This document shows positions 28,112 through 37,786 of a DNA stretch of 64,000 bases, piece by piece; the first letter of the stretch is position 1; each line of letters opens with the position of its first letter. This stretch comes from AC-32 sp963715575. GTDB taxonomy: Bacteria > Actinomycetota > Thermoleophilia > Gaiellales > Gaiellaceae. The stretch covers positions 2,294,001 to 2,358,000 of the forward strand of contig OY970250.1 in assembly GCA_963715575.1 (NCBI GenBank). Reading direction: 5' to 3'. The notes beneath the pieces were generated by a model. The model saw only the letters and a program-made list of their open reading frames with translations, made no database searches and had not been told where the DNA came from. The position numbers and the translations under genes are program-made.

Positions 28112-29737
28112 ATGGGCGAAGTGGTCGAACGCTCGACGGCCCCTGAGCGAGCGGGGCTCGTCCTCGGTTCGCTGATCGCCGTTGCGGCCGTCGCCAATCT
28201 GGGCCTGGCCGTTGCCAACGTCGCACTCCCCGCGATCGGCAGGGAGTTCGATGCGTCGCAGACAGCGCTCAACCTGGTCGCTGTCGGCTATTCGCTTGGG
28301 CTCGCCGCCTCGGTGCTGTACTTCGGCGCGGTCGGCGACCGGTACGGGCGGAAGCTCCTGCTCATGATCGGCATGGTGGTCACCGTGCCGGCGGATTGCC
28401 TTGCGGCTTGGGCACCGAATATCGAAGTGCTGTTCGGCGCGCGGGTGCTCGGTGGGCTGGCAGCCGGGATGGCATACCCGACGACGCTCGCCTTGATCGC
28501 GGCGCTCTGGTCGGGTCCGGCCCGGACGAAGTCGATCGCTCTGTGGGCCGCCACCGGCGGCGCGATCGCTGCGCTCGGACCGCTCTGCTCGGGGATTCTG
28601 CTCGAGCACTTCTGGTGGGGATCCGTCTTCCTGCTGACCCTGCCGCTCGCCGTGATCGCGCTCGTGATGGCGCTCGTGCTCGTGCCGAGCCACGTGAACG
28701 AGACGACCGAGCCGGTCGACCACCTCGGCGGCGTCATCTCGATCGTGCTCGTGGGCGCCTTGATCCTCGGGATCAACTTCGCCGCGGTGCCGAACGAGAC
28801 GGCGCTCATCGTCGGACTGTTCGCCGTGACCGCCGCCGCGCTGGTCGCCTTCGTGATCAGACAGCGCCGAGCGGTGAACCCGCTCTACGACCTGCACACC
28901 GCGGCACGCCCGACGTTCTGGGTGGCGGCCTGCGCCGGGATCATCGTTTTCGGCTCGTTGATGGGCGCGATGTTCATCGGCCAGCAGTTCCTGCAGAACG
29001 TGCTCGGCTACTCCACCGTTGATGCCGGGCTCGCGATCCTGCCGGCCGCGGCCTTTATGGTCGTCGTGGCCCCGCGATCCGCCAAGCTCGTCGAGCTCAG
29101 GGGCGCGCGCGAGACTCTGCTCCTGGGCTACGTCTTCGTCCTGCTCGGCTTCCTGACCATGCTGCTGCTCTGGAAGGAAGACATCAGCTACTGGAAGGTC
29201 GCACTCGGCTACTCGTTCGTCGGGATCGGCGTCGGCCTCGCCGGCACGCCGGCGTCGCACTCGCTGACGGGCTCCGTCCCGGTGACGCGCGTCGGCATGG
29301 CTTCGGGCACGGCGGACCTGCAGCGCGACCTCGGCGGCGCGATCATGCAGTCGATCTTCGGCGCGCTGCTCACCGCCGGCTATGCGGCGACAGCGGGAGC
29401 GCTGATCTCGTCCTCCGGCAAGGACGTCACGAACAGCACGCAGGCCGAGCTGACGAAGTCGTTCTCGAGCGCGGCCGACACCGCCTCGCGGTACCCGTCC
29501 TCGATCCAGGACCAGATCGTCGCCGGTGCGAAGACCGCCTTCCTCCAGGGCGACCAGTGGGCATACACGGCCGGGATCGTCGCCGTCCTGCTCGGAGCCA
29601 CGCTCGTCTACTTCATGTTCCCGAGGCGGGAAGACGAGCGCCGGCTGCTCGCGCAGTACGAGTCGGCGGACGCTGCTGCCACGCCCGAGCACGTTTCATC
29701 CCCTTCGGGTGACCTCGGCGCGACTGCTCGTCCATAG
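28112..29737 (+). CDS. MFS multidrug efflux transporter, DHA2-like
   Basis: A 541-aa major facilitator with about 14 predicted helices. LVAVGYSLGLAASVLYFGAV and GDRYGRKLLL form the cytoplasmic loop-2 motif A. LGGLAAGMAYPTTLALIAAL is the extended helix of motif C typical of drug exporters. Length and helix count fit the 14-helix DHA2 group (EmrB/QacA-like) that exports cationic or amphipathic drugs with protons. A hydrophilic tail follows the last helix. The start is fixed by the TACGGT box. NDH-2 follows 12 bp after the stop. The substrate is unknown. Confidence 0.88.
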   Translation: MGEVVERSTAPERAGLVLGSLIAVAAVANLGLAVANVALPAIGREFDASQTALNLVAVGYSLGLAASVLYFGAVGDRYGRKLLLMIGMVVTVPADCLAAWAPNIEVLFGARVLGGLAAGMAYPTTLALIAALWSGPARTKSIALWAATGGAIAALGPLCSGILLEHFWWGSVFLLTLPLAVIALVMALVLVPSHVNETTEPVDHLGGVISIVLVGALILGINFAAVPNETALIVGLFAVTAAALVAFVIRQRRAVNPLYDLHTAARPTFWVAACAGIIVFGSLMGAMFIGQQFLQNVLGYSTVDAGLAILPAAAFMVVVAPRSAKLVELRGARETLLLGYVFVLLGFLTMLLLWKEDISYWKVALGYSFVGIGVGLAGTPASHSLTGSVPVTRVGMASGTADLQRDLGGAIMQSIFGALLTAGYAATAGALISSSGKDVTNSTQAELTKSFSSAADTASRYPSSIQDQIVAGAKTAFLQGDQWAYTAGIVAVLLGATLVYFMFPRREDERRLLAQYESADAAATPEHVSSPSGDLGATARP

Positions 29738-29740
29738 CGT
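29735..29740 (+). promoter_or_regulatory. Candidate -10 box for the NDH-2 gene
   Basis: TAGCGT directly after the MFS stop, 9 nt before the GTG at 29750. The spacing is slightly longer than in most leaderless cases here. Confidence 0.4.
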
Positions 29741-29749
29741 GGGTTGTCC

Positions 29750-31021
29750 GTGACCGCTCGAACCGACACGAGCGGCGGCCGCCACCGGGTCGTGATCCTG
29801 GGCGCAGGGTTCGGCGGGATCGGCGCCGCGAAGCAGCTGAAGAAGAGCGACGTCGACGTCGTGCTCGTGGACGGGCACGACTACCACACCTTCCAGCCGC
29901 TTCTCTACCAGGTCGCGACCGGCCTGCTCGAGCAGCCCGCCGTCGGGCATCCGATCCGCGATCTCTTCGACAAGCAGGACAACGTCCGCATCCACCAAGA
30001 CCGCGTGACGGGAATCGACCTGGAGGCGCGCGAGGTGACCTTCGGCGAGCTTGGGCCGGTGCAGTACGACACCCTCGTGCTCGCGCTCGGGGCGGAGGTC
30101 AACTTCTTCGGCGTCGACGGGGCGGCCGAGCACGCGTTCCCGCTTTACACGCTCGCCGATGCCGTGCGGCTCAAGGATCACGTGCTCGAGCGCTGGGAGG
30201 CGGCCGACCGCCACCCGCAGCTCGTCGCGGACGGCGCGCTGAACCTGGTCGTCGTCGGCGGTGGCCCGACCGGGGTCGAGACGGCAGGCGCGATGGCGGA
30301 GCTCTACAACGGCGTCTTCCGCAAGGACTATCCCGACGTCGCTCCCGAGCAGGCGCGAATCGTGCTTGTCGAGGCCTCGCCGGAGATCTTCGGGATGTTC
30401 AAGGAGGACATCCGCGCCTACACGCTGAAAGCGCTGGAGAAGCGCGGGGTCGAGGTCATTACCGGCGAAGTTGTCCAGTCGGTCGCGCCAGAACAGGTGA
30501 CGCTCAAGTCGGGAGCCGTTCTCTCCGCGCACACGCTCGTCTGGGGAGCCGGCCTGCAGGGGAACGCGCTCGTCCGCTCGCTCGGTCTCGAGCTCGAGCG
30601 GGGCGACCGCATCGCCGTCGACGGCGAGCTACGAATCCCGTCGCACCCCGAGGTGTTCGCGGTCGGCGACATCGCGGCGATCACGGACGCTAAGACCGAA
30701 CAGGTGCTACCGCAGCTCGGCTCGGTCGCCCTGCAGTCCGGCGAGCACGTCGGGGAGACGATCGCCCGCACGGTCGACGGTAAGGAGACGAAGCCCTTCA
30801 AGTACCGGGACAAGGGCACGATGGCCACCATCGGCCGGGGGGCCGCAGTGGTGCAGATGCTTGGCGGCAGGACGATGAAGGGGAAGGCGGCGCAGATGGC
30901 GTGGGGGACGGTCCACCTCGCGCTGCTGCCGACCAACGAGGACCGCGCGAAAGCGGTGGTCGACTGGGCCGGCGCGGGGCTGACGCATCAACGCTCGGGG
31001 CGGATCAGGGTCGAGACCTAA
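29750..31021 (+). CDS. ndh: Type II NADH dehydrogenase (NDH-2)
   Basis: A single-subunit peripheral membrane flavoenzyme that passes electrons from NADH to quinone without proton pumping. It is about 423 aa. VVILGAGFGGIGAAKQL is the FAD-binding dinucleotide fold, YHTFQPLLYQVATGLLE the NDH-2 quinone-site region, and LVVVGGGPTGVETAGAMAEL the NADH-binding fold. EVFAVGDIAAI is the second FAD motif. It supplies quinol that the cytochrome bd oxidase next door can use. GTG 29750 is preferred; TTG 29744 in the same frame is possible. zwf follows with its own SD. Confidence 0.92.
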   Translation: MTARTDTSGGRHRVVILGAGFGGIGAAKQLKKSDVDVVLVDGHDYHTFQPLLYQVATGLLEQPAVGHPIRDLFDKQDNVRIHQDRVTGIDLEAREVTFGELGPVQYDTLVLALGAEVNFFGVDGAAEHAFPLYTLADAVRLKDHVLERWEAADRHPQLVADGALNLVVVGGGPTGVETAGAMAELYNGVFRKDYPDVAPEQARIVLVEASPEIFGMFKEDIRAYTLKALEKRGVEVITGEVVQSVAPEQVTLKSGAVLSAHTLVWGAGLQGNALVRSLGLELERGDRIAVDGELRIPSHPEVFAVGDIAAITDAKTEQVLPQLGSVALQSGEHVGETIARTVDGKETKPFKYRDKGTMATIGRGAAVVQMLGGRTMKGKAAQMAWGTVHLALLPTNEDRAKAVVDWAGAGLTHQRSGRIRVET

Positions 31022-31034
31022 GGAGGAGACGGAG

Positions 31035-32471
31035 ATGGCGACTGCAGTACCCGAGATCGCGCAGCGCGCAAGCGCAGAGATCGGCGGGAACCGGCCGACG
31101 GACGTCTTGGTCGTGTTCGGTATCACCGGTGACCTCGCCAAGGTGATGACGTTTCGCTCCCTCTACCGGCTGGAGCGGCGCGGGTTGCTGGACTGCCCGA
31201 TCGTCGGCGTGGCCGTCGACGAGTGGACGGTCGACCAGCTGAAGGAGCGGGCGCGGACCTCCATCGAGGGAACCGGCGAGCAGCTCGAGCCGGAGATCTT
31301 CGAGCGGTTCGCGAACCGGCTCTCGTACGTCGAGGGCGATTTTGACGACGCCGCCACTTACGAGCGGGTGGCCAAAGCGATCGACGGCAAGCAGCAGCCG
31401 GTCTTCTATCTCGAGATCCCGCCGTTCCTGTTCGGACGGGTCGTCGAGGGGCTCTCCGAAGCGGGCCTGACCGACAACGCGCGCGTGGTCGTCGAGAAGC
31501 CGTTCGGCCACGACCGAGCCTCCGCGACCGAGCTGGCCGATCAGCTGCACCAGTACATCGACGAGTCGCAGCTCTACCGGATCGACCACTACCTCGGGAA
31601 GATGGGCCTCGAGGAGATCCTCTACCTCCGGTTCGCGAACTCGATGTTGGAGCCGATCTGGACACGCAACCACCTCGAGTCCGTCCAGATCACGATGGCC
31701 GAGGACTTCGGCGTCGAGGACCGCGGGCATTTCTACGACCCCGTGGGCGCGCTGCGCGACGTCGTCGTCAACCACCTGATGCAGGTCGTCGCGGCAGCGG
31801 CGATGGAGATTCCCTCCCGTCGTGAGCCCGACGCGATCAAGGACGCTGAGGTTTCGCTCTTCCGCGCCGTTGTCACCGCCGATCCGGCCCACTACGTGCG
31901 CGGTCAGTACGAGGGGTACCTGGGCATCGACGGCGTGGCGGCTGACTCGCAGACCGAGACGTACGCGGCTCTCCGACTCGAGATCGAGAACTGGCGCTGG
32001 GCGGGCGTGCCGTTCTTCATCCGCACCGGAAAGCGACTGAAGGCGACCGAGACCGAGCTCAGGCTCGTTTTCAAGCACCCACCCAAGCTTGGTTTCCACC
32101 TGCACGCCCGGCATCCGGAGCCAAACCAGCTCGTGGTCAGGCTCGATCCGACCACCGGCATCAGGCTCGTCGTGGACGCCCACCGTGCCGACGTCGGCGG
32201 TGCGTCGTCGATCACCCTCGATATGGAGTTCGGGGAGGAAGGCGGTGAAGGACCGACGCCCTACGAGGTCCTGCTGCATGCCGCGATGATCGGCGACAGC
32301 ACCCGCTTCACCCGTCAGGACGGGGTGGAGGAGACATGGCGGATCATGCAGCCGCTGCTCGACGACCCGCCGCCCGTGCACACCTACGAGCCGGGGTCGT
32401 GGGGACCGGCCGTGGCCGACGAACTGGTCGCCGGCCACGGCCGGTGGCGCGATCCGTGGATCTCGACATGA
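31035..32471 (+). CDS. zwf: Glucose-6-phosphate 1-dehydrogenase
   Basis: Oxidises glucose 6-phosphate to 6-phosphogluconolactone, forming NADPH or NADH. The 478-aa product is of normal length. VVFGITGDLAK is the coenzyme-binding fold, VVEKPFGHD a conserved site, and YRIDHYLGKM the active-site motif with the catalytic His. FIRTGKRLKATETELRL is conserved late in the protein. AGGAGGAG at 31021-31028 is a strong SD. The gene sits between NDH-2 and a GH15 hydrolase in a same-strand run. Lactonase and 6-phosphogluconate dehydrogenase are not in the window. Confidence 0.96.
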   Translation: MATAVPEIAQRASAEIGGNRPTDVLVVFGITGDLAKVMTFRSLYRLERRGLLDCPIVGVAVDEWTVDQLKERARTSIEGTGEQLEPEIFERFANRLSYVEGDFDDAATYERVAKAIDGKQQPVFYLEIPPFLFGRVVEGLSEAGLTDNARVVVEKPFGHDRASATELADQLHQYIDESQLYRIDHYLGKMGLEEILYLRFANSMLEPIWTRNHLESVQITMAEDFGVEDRGHFYDPVGALRDVVVNHLMQVVAAAAMEIPSRREPDAIKDAEVSLFRAVVTADPAHYVRGQYEGYLGIDGVAADSQTETYAALRLEIENWRWAGVPFFIRTGKRLKATETELRLVFKHPPKLGFHLHARHPEPNQLVVRLDPTTGIRLVVDAHRADVGGASSITLDMEFGEEGGEGPTPYEVLLHAAMIGDSTRFTRQDGVEETWRIMQPLLDDPPPVHTYEPGSWGPAVADELVAGHGRWRDPWIST

Positions 32472-32490
32472 GCTTCCAGGAAGGAGCCCG

Positions 32491-34389
32491 ATGACCGCCG
32501 TGACGACCTCCGACGCCGCCGAGGCCCAGCCTCAGAGCGCTGCGGCGCCGTCTCCGTTTCCGCCGATCGCCGACTACGCCTTCCTCTCCAACTGCCACAC
32601 GGGAGCGCTCATCGCCCCGGACGGCGCGGTCGACTGGCTCTGCATCCCCTCGTTCGACTCGCCGAGCGTGTTCGGCAGCCTGCTCGACCGGCAGGCAGGC
32701 TTCTTCCAGTTCGGTCCGTTCGGGATCGCGCACCCGACCGCACGGGCCTACGAGCCTGGCACGAACGTGCTCGTGACTACCTGGAAGACGCCTTCGGGCT
32801 GGGTCCTCGTCCGCGACGCCCTGACGATGGGGCCCTGGGACCACGAGGACGCGATCACGCCGCACACCCGGCCGCCGGCCGACGACGACGCCGACCACAT
32901 GCTGGTCCGCACGGTCGAGTGCATGGACGGCCATGTCGAGGTCGAGCTCGTCTGCGAGCCGGTCTTCGACTACGGTCGGGTCCCCGCGGAGTGGGCTGCC
33001 GTGGACGGCGGCCGCCACGCCGCCGACGCGAGCGGCGCCGGGCAGCAATTTCGTCTCCAGTCGGATCTCGCGTTGGGAATCCAGGGTGAGCGCGTCCGCG
33101 CGCGCCACGTCCTCCAGCCGGGCGACCGGGCGTTCTGCGCCCTCTCCTGGGCCGAGGAGCTGGCGACACCCGAGACGGTGGACGAGGCGCGCGCGAGGCT
33201 GAAGTCGACCACACGCTTCTGGCGCAACTGGCTGAGCACGGCGCGAATCCCGGACCATCAGCTGCGCGACCCGATCCAACGCTCCGCCCTGACGATCAAG
33301 GGCTTGACCTACATGCCGACCGGCGCCACCGTTGCTGCGCTCACGACCTCGCTCCCCGAGACGCCCGGCGGCGAGCGCAACTGGGACTACCGCTACACCT
33401 GGATCCGCGACACGACCTTCACCCTGCAGGCGCTCCACTTCCTCAACCTGAACTGGGAGGCCGAGGAGTTCATGGAGTTCATCGCCGATCTCGAGCCGAC
33501 CGAGGACGGGTCGCTCCAGATCATGTACGGCATCGACGGCCGGCGCGACCTGACCGAGTCGACGCGCGACGAGCTGACCGGGTACGCCGGCGCCAGGCCT
33601 GTTCGGCTCGGCAACGGCGCCTTCGACCAGCGCCAGAACGACGTCTTCGGCGCCGTGCTGGACTCGATCCTGCTCCACACCCGGCACGGCGACCGGCTGC
33701 CGACGCGGCTGTGGCCGATCGTCCAGTCACAGGCCGAGTGCGCCACGAACATCTGGCGCGAGCCGGACCAGGGCATCTGGGAAGCGCGGGGCAAGCCGCA
33801 GCAGTACGTCTCGTCGAAGCTGATGTGCTGGGTTGCGCTCGACCGCGCGGCCAAGATCGCCGGGATCCGCGGCGACCCCGAGATGCGGGCGGAGTGGCAG
33901 AAGACCGCCGACGAGATCCGCGCGGACATCCTCGAGCACGGCGTCCGCAACGGAGTCCTGCGCCAGCACTACGAGACGGACGCGCTCGACGCGTCGACCT
34001 TGCTCGCGGCGATCTTCGGGTTCCTGCCCGGCACTGACGAGACGCTGCGCAAGTCGGTCGAGGCGATCGCCGCCGATCTGACCGAGGACGGCTTCGTCCT
34101 GCGCTATCGCACCGGCGAGACCGACGACGGCCTGTCGGGCAAGGAGGGGACGTTCCTGATCTGCTCGTTCTGGCTCGTGTCCGCGCTTGCGGTCGTGGGC
34201 GAGGACCAACGAGCCCGTGACCTGATGGAGCGGCTCCTGCGCGTGGCCTCGCCGCTGGGTCTGTACGCGGAGGAGTTCGACGCACCGACCGGCCGGCATC
34301 TCGGCAACTTCCCGCAGGCGTTCTCGCACCTGGCGCTGATCGAAGCAGCGGCGCGGCTGATCATCCCCGAGCTGATGGAGGAGTACTGA
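32491..34389 (+). CDS. Glycoside hydrolase family 15 protein (trehalase or glucoamylase-like)
   Basis: Releases glucose from trehalose or alpha-glucans by inversion. The 632-aa protein has the N-terminal beta-sandwich (DYAFLSNCHTGALIAPDGAV, DWLCIPSFDSPSVFG) and an (alpha/alpha)6 barrel with ERNWDYRYTWIRDTTFTLQA and a late EEFDAPTGRHLGNFPQAFSH block where the general base lies in this family. It has no signal peptide, so it is cytosolic. This fits the actinobacterial GH15 trehalases, but substrate cannot be proved. AGGAAGGAG precedes the ATG. Its neighbours suggest that glucose released inside the cell is channelled to oxidation. Confidence 0.9.
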   Translation: MTAVTTSDAAEAQPQSAAAPSPFPPIADYAFLSNCHTGALIAPDGAVDWLCIPSFDSPSVFGSLLDRQAGFFQFGPFGIAHPTARAYEPGTNVLVTTWKTPSGWVLVRDALTMGPWDHEDAITPHTRPPADDDADHMLVRTVECMDGHVEVELVCEPVFDYGRVPAEWAAVDGGRHAADASGAGQQFRLQSDLALGIQGERVRARHVLQPGDRAFCALSWAEELATPETVDEARARLKSTTRFWRNWLSTARIPDHQLRDPIQRSALTIKGLTYMPTGATVAALTTSLPETPGGERNWDYRYTWIRDTTFTLQALHFLNLNWEAEEFMEFIADLEPTEDGSLQIMYGIDGRRDLTESTRDELTGYAGARPVRLGNGAFDQRQNDVFGAVLDSILLHTRHGDRLPTRLWPIVQSQAECATNIWREPDQGIWEARGKPQQYVSSKLMCWVALDRAAKIAGIRGDPEMRAEWQKTADEIRADILEHGVRNGVLRQHYETDALDASTLLAAIFGFLPGTDETLRKSVEAIAADLTEDGFVLRYRTGETDDGLSGKEGTFLICSFWLVSALAVVGEDQRARDLMERLLRVASPLGLYAEEFDAPTGRHLGNFPQAFSHLALIEAAARLIIPELMEEY

Positions 34390-34392
34390 GCG

Positions 34393-35973
34393 ATGGCCGA
34401 GTACGACGTGATCATCGTCGGGACGGGCGCAGGTGGCGGCACGCTGGCGCGGCACCTGGCGCCGTCCGGCAAGCGGATCCTGCTGCTGGAGCGGGGCGAC
34501 TGGCTCCCGCGCGAGCCGCAGAACTGGCTCGCCCAGGACGTCTTCGTCGACAACCGCTATGTGTCCGAGGACACGTGGTACGACGAGCAGGGCAAGCCGT
34601 TCCAGCCGCAGATCCATTACTTCGTCGGAGGTGCGACGAAGCTCTACGGCGCAGCGCTCTACCGTCTGCGGGAAGAGGACTTCGAGGAGCTCCAGCACCA
34701 CGACGGGGTCTCGCCGGCGTGGCCGATCACCTACGACGAGCTCGAGCCCTACTACAGCAAGGCGGAGCACCTGTACGAGGTGCACGGCGCTCACGGCGAG
34801 GACCCGACCGAGCCCTATGCGAGCGCCCCGTACCCGTTCCCGGCCGTGTCGCACGAACCGCGGATCCAGCAGCTCTCGGACGATCTGGCCGCTGCCGGGT
34901 ACCACCCGTTCCACGCGCCGTGCGGTATCCGCCTGAACGAGGCGAACATGCCCTACAGCGCGTGCGTCCGCTGCGCGAACTGTGACGGCTTCCCCTGCGC
35001 CGTCCACGGCAAGTCGGACGCCGACGTGCTCGGCGTACGGCCCGCCCTCGAGCATTCGAACGTCGAGCTGGTCACCAACGCGCAGGTCGTCAAGCTCGAG
35101 ACGAACGCCGATGGCACGGCGGTGACCGAGGTGGTCGTCGAGCGTGACGACAAGCGAGAGGCATTCTCAGCCGACCTCGTCGTGCTCGCCTGCGGCGCGG
35201 CGAACACGGCAAAGCTGCTGATCGTCTCGGCCAACGACCAGCACCCGCACGGCCTCGCCAACGGCTCCGACCAGGTCGGGCGCAACTACATGTTCCACAA
35301 CAGCCAGGCGGTGCTCGCGCTCTCGAAGGACGAGAACCCGACCGTCTTCCAGAAGACGCTCGGGCTCAACGACTTCTACTTCGCGAGCGAGGCCTCCGAG
35401 TACCCGCTCGGCAACGTCCAGATGGTGGGCAAGTCCCAGGCGCCGATGTTCCGCGGCGAGAGGCCGGGCGAGACGAAGCTCGCGCCGCAGTGGTCGCTGG
35501 AGAAGGTGGCGAGCCACGCGATCGACTTCTGGCTCTCGACGGAGGATCTGCCCATGCCCGAGAATCGGGTCACCGTCGAGGGCGACGGGAAGATGACGCT
35601 CGCCTACACGCCGTCGAACGAGAAGCCGAAGGAGGAGCTCTACAAGCAGCTGCGTTCAATGCTGCACAAGCTGCACATGGAGCCCGACCATCTCTTCCAC
35701 CGCTTCGCGTACCTGAAGAACGAGATCCCGGTGGCCGGTTGCGCCCACCAGGCGGGCACGTGCCGGATGGGCGCCGACGCCGCCGACTCGGTCGTCAACA
35801 CCGACTGCCGCGCCCACGAGGTCGACAACCTCTACGTCGTGGACACCAGCGTCTTCCCGAGCATCGGCGCGGTCAACCCGGCGCTGACCGCGATGGCCAA
35901 CTCGCTGCGGGTCGGTGACCACCTGCTCGCGCGGATGGGAGCCAGGGCGGAGGCCGCCTCACCCGTTTCCTAG
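34393..35973 (+). CDS. GMC-family FAD oxidoreductase with cysteine cluster
   Basis: A 526-aa flavoenzyme of the glucose-methanol-choline family that oxidises an alcohol or sugar. YDVIIVGTGAGGGTLARHLA binds FAD. The C-terminal block HQAGTCRMGADA and VDTSVFPSIGAVNPALTAMA carries the region of the catalytic His and Asn. A compact cluster CVRCANCDGFPC at about residues 190-202 is unusual for simple GMC oxidases but is seen in a subset; it could bind a metal or iron-sulfur centre. No signal peptide is seen. It begins 3 bp after the GH15 stop, so co-translation is likely. Sugar or inositol dehydrogenase activity is a guess from context. Confidence 0.85.
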   Translation: MAEYDVIIVGTGAGGGTLARHLAPSGKRILLLERGDWLPREPQNWLAQDVFVDNRYVSEDTWYDEQGKPFQPQIHYFVGGATKLYGAALYRLREEDFEELQHHDGVSPAWPITYDELEPYYSKAEHLYEVHGAHGEDPTEPYASAPYPFPAVSHEPRIQQLSDDLAAAGYHPFHAPCGIRLNEANMPYSACVRCANCDGFPCAVHGKSDADVLGVRPALEHSNVELVTNAQVVKLETNADGTAVTEVVVERDDKREAFSADLVVLACGAANTAKLLIVSANDQHPHGLANGSDQVGRNYMFHNSQAVLALSKDENPTVFQKTLGLNDFYFASEASEYPLGNVQMVGKSQAPMFRGERPGETKLAPQWSLEKVASHAIDFWLSTEDLPMPENRVTVEGDGKMTLAYTPSNEKPKEELYKQLRSMLHKLHMEPDHLFHRFAYLKNEIPVAGCAHQAGTCRMGADAADSVVNTDCRAHEVDNLYVVDTSVFPSIGAVNPALTAMANSLRVGDHLLARMGARAEAASPVS

Positions 35974-36794
35974 GCCGGCACTCCTTGGACGTTGCACGGG
36001 ATCTCGAAGCTTCTACCGGCGATCCCCTGCTCGTGCCTCAGTTGCACGAGAGTTCGTTCCATCGCAACCGGTCGCAGCCCGCTCGGGCCGCGCTGGTAGG
36101 GATTGTCGAGGAACCAAAGGAGGAGCAGGGTGGAGGTGATCACGACCGCCACGCTGCCCATCATCGTCGCCTGCACGATCGCTCGCTCGCCACTGTCGGC
36201 GAAGAAGAGCATGAAGACGAAGATGATCCCGGCGGTCAGAAACAAGACGATCCACAGGGGGGTCGGGATCACCCCCTCGGCGCCGTGCGTACGGTCGGCG
36301 CGCGCGCTCTCGCGGTCTGTCCGCTGGTCGAGCCACTTGCCGTAGGCGGCCTGCTCGGCGGCCGTGCGCGGCTCGACCGTCTTCAGCGTTCGGAACATGG
36401 CGATGCCCCACGGGTTGAGCCCTCCGCCCAGGGAGCCTGTCTCCATCTGCGGCCATTCCTGGTGCACGATCGCGCGCGCGTAGCAGACGAGCTCGCCCGA
36501 GAGCCGACCACGTACGGCAACCGGCATTAGCTGAGCAGTCTCGAACTGCTCCGCGACGGTCTGCGCCTCGGACTCCGCGCCGCTGCGCGAGGTGTCGTAG
36601 CTCTCGAATGCGAGGAAGACCACGAAGCCCAGCAGCACCGCGAACCCCGTCGCGAGGACGCCGAAGACCCCGGCCGCGCGGTCGCCGTCCTCGAAGTAGC
36701 TGCCTTCGGGAGCCCGGCGGCGGACGAGCAGCATCGCGGTGGTGGCGACCGCGGTGACCGTCACGACGATCAGCGTCGCCCAGAGGAGATTCAT
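35970..36794 (-). CDS. DUF4239-type (bestrophin-like) membrane protein
   Basis: A 274-aa protein with two N-terminal helices (MNLLWATLIVVTVTAVATTA; GVFGVLATGFAVLLGFVVFL), a central soluble helical part of about 110 aa, and two C-terminal helices ending in WFLDNPYQRGPSGLRPVAME. That last block is typical of DUF4239 proteins, which have been compared with bestrophin anion channels; function is unproved. The internal ATG at 36794 was preferred over an upstream GTG-like extension because it begins the first helix and follows a TATCTT box by 9 nt. The stop overlaps the GMC gene stop in the tetranucleotide CTAG. Confidence 0.75.
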   Translation of the reverse strand: MNLLWATLIVVTVTAVATTAMLLVRRRAPEGSYFEDGDRAAGVFGVLATGFAVLLGFVVFLAFESYDTSRSGAESEAQTVAEQFETAQLMPVAVRGRLSGELVCYARAIVHQEWPQMETGSLGGGLNPWGIAMFRTLKTVEPRTAAEQAAYGKWLDQRTDRESARADRTHGAEGVIPTPLWIVLFLTAGIIFVFMLFFADSGERAIVQATMMGSVAVVITSTLLLLWFLDNPYQRGPSGLRPVAMERTLVQLRHEQGIAGRSFEIPCNVQGVPA

Positions 36795-36883
36795 CGGCGA
36801 TCCAAGATAGAAATCGGCCGCCGCGGCAACATCGTCCGATGGGGATGACGCCGGCCGGGCGGAGTGCTGGAGAAGCTGGGCCC

Positions 36884-37786
36884 ATGCAGGCGCCATTGAG
36901 CCCGTCGGGCGAGCAGATCGAGCTCGGCTTCGGTGACCACCGCGCGGTCGTCGTCGGTGTCGGCGCCGGCCTGCGGACCTACTCCTTCGGCGCGCGGCCG
37001 GTCCTCGACGGCTACGGGCCCGGCGAGCTCTCCACGTCGGGTCGGGGGCAGCTGCTCGTTCCCTGGCCGAATCGCATCGAGGACGGCCGCTACGAGTTCG
37101 ACGGACGCTCGTATCAGCTTCCGCTCGACGAGACGGAGCGCCGGAACGCGATCCACGGTCTCACGCGCTGGTCCCACTGGCCGGTCGCCGACCGTGCGGC
37201 CGACCGGGTTGTCTTCGAGCACGTCCTCCACCCCTGCCCCGGCTATCCGTTCTCGTTGGCGCTGCGCGTCGAGTACTCGCTCTCCGACGAGGGTCTCACG
37301 GTCCGGACCGAGGCGACGAACATCGGTTCCGGCACAGCCCCGTACGGGGCAGGCTCGCATCCGTACCTGGCCGTCGACAGCGAGGTCGTCGACGACGTCG
37401 AGCTGCGCGTGCCGGCTGCGACCGTGCTCTGCGCGGACGAGCGCGGCATCCCCGTCGGCGGCGGGCCCGTGGCGCACGAAGGGCTCGACTTTCGCGAGCC
37501 GAGGGCGATCGGGTCGATCGAGCTCGACCACTGCTTCACCGACCTCGTGCGCGAGGATGACGGTCGGGCCCGGGTCGGCGTCGGCCCGACGACGCTCTGG
37601 GCCGACGAGAGCTATCCCTATCTGATGATCTTCACTGGCGACGGCCTTCCGGATGTCGAGCGGCGCAGCATTGCCGTCGAGCCGATGACCTGTGCGCCGA
37701 ACGCCTTTCGCAGCGGCGACGGTCTCATCCGGCTCGAACCGGGCGAAGGCCACGTGGCCCGCTGGGGTATCTCTCCCGGCCGCTAA
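36884..37786 (+). CDS. Aldose 1-epimerase family protein
   Basis: Interconverts alpha and beta anomers of aldoses, commonly glucose or galactose. It is 300 aa from the ATG at 36884; an ATG at 36839 would add 15 residues. Family features are NRIEDGRYEFDGRSYQLP and NAIHGLTRWSHW, then the catalytic-acid His in GAGSHPYLAV and the general base Glu in AVEPMTCAPNAFRSG. Its stop overlaps that of the opposing DUF4239 gene (CTAA). It lies in the sugar-oxidation region beside the GMC oxidoreductase, which might use a defined anomer. Confidence 0.85.
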   Translation: MQAPLSPSGEQIELGFGDHRAVVVGVGAGLRTYSFGARPVLDGYGPGELSTSGRGQLLVPWPNRIEDGRYEFDGRSYQLPLDETERRNAIHGLTRWSHWPVADRAADRVVFEHVLHPCPGYPFSLALRVEYSLSDEGLTVRTEATNIGSGTAPYGAGSHPYLAVDSEVVDDVELRVPAATVLCADERGIPVGGGPVAHEGLDFREPRAIGSIELDHCFTDLVREDDGRARVGVGPTTLWADESYPYLMIFTGDGLPDVERRSIAVEPMTCAPNAFRSGDGLIRLEPGEGHVARWGISPGR

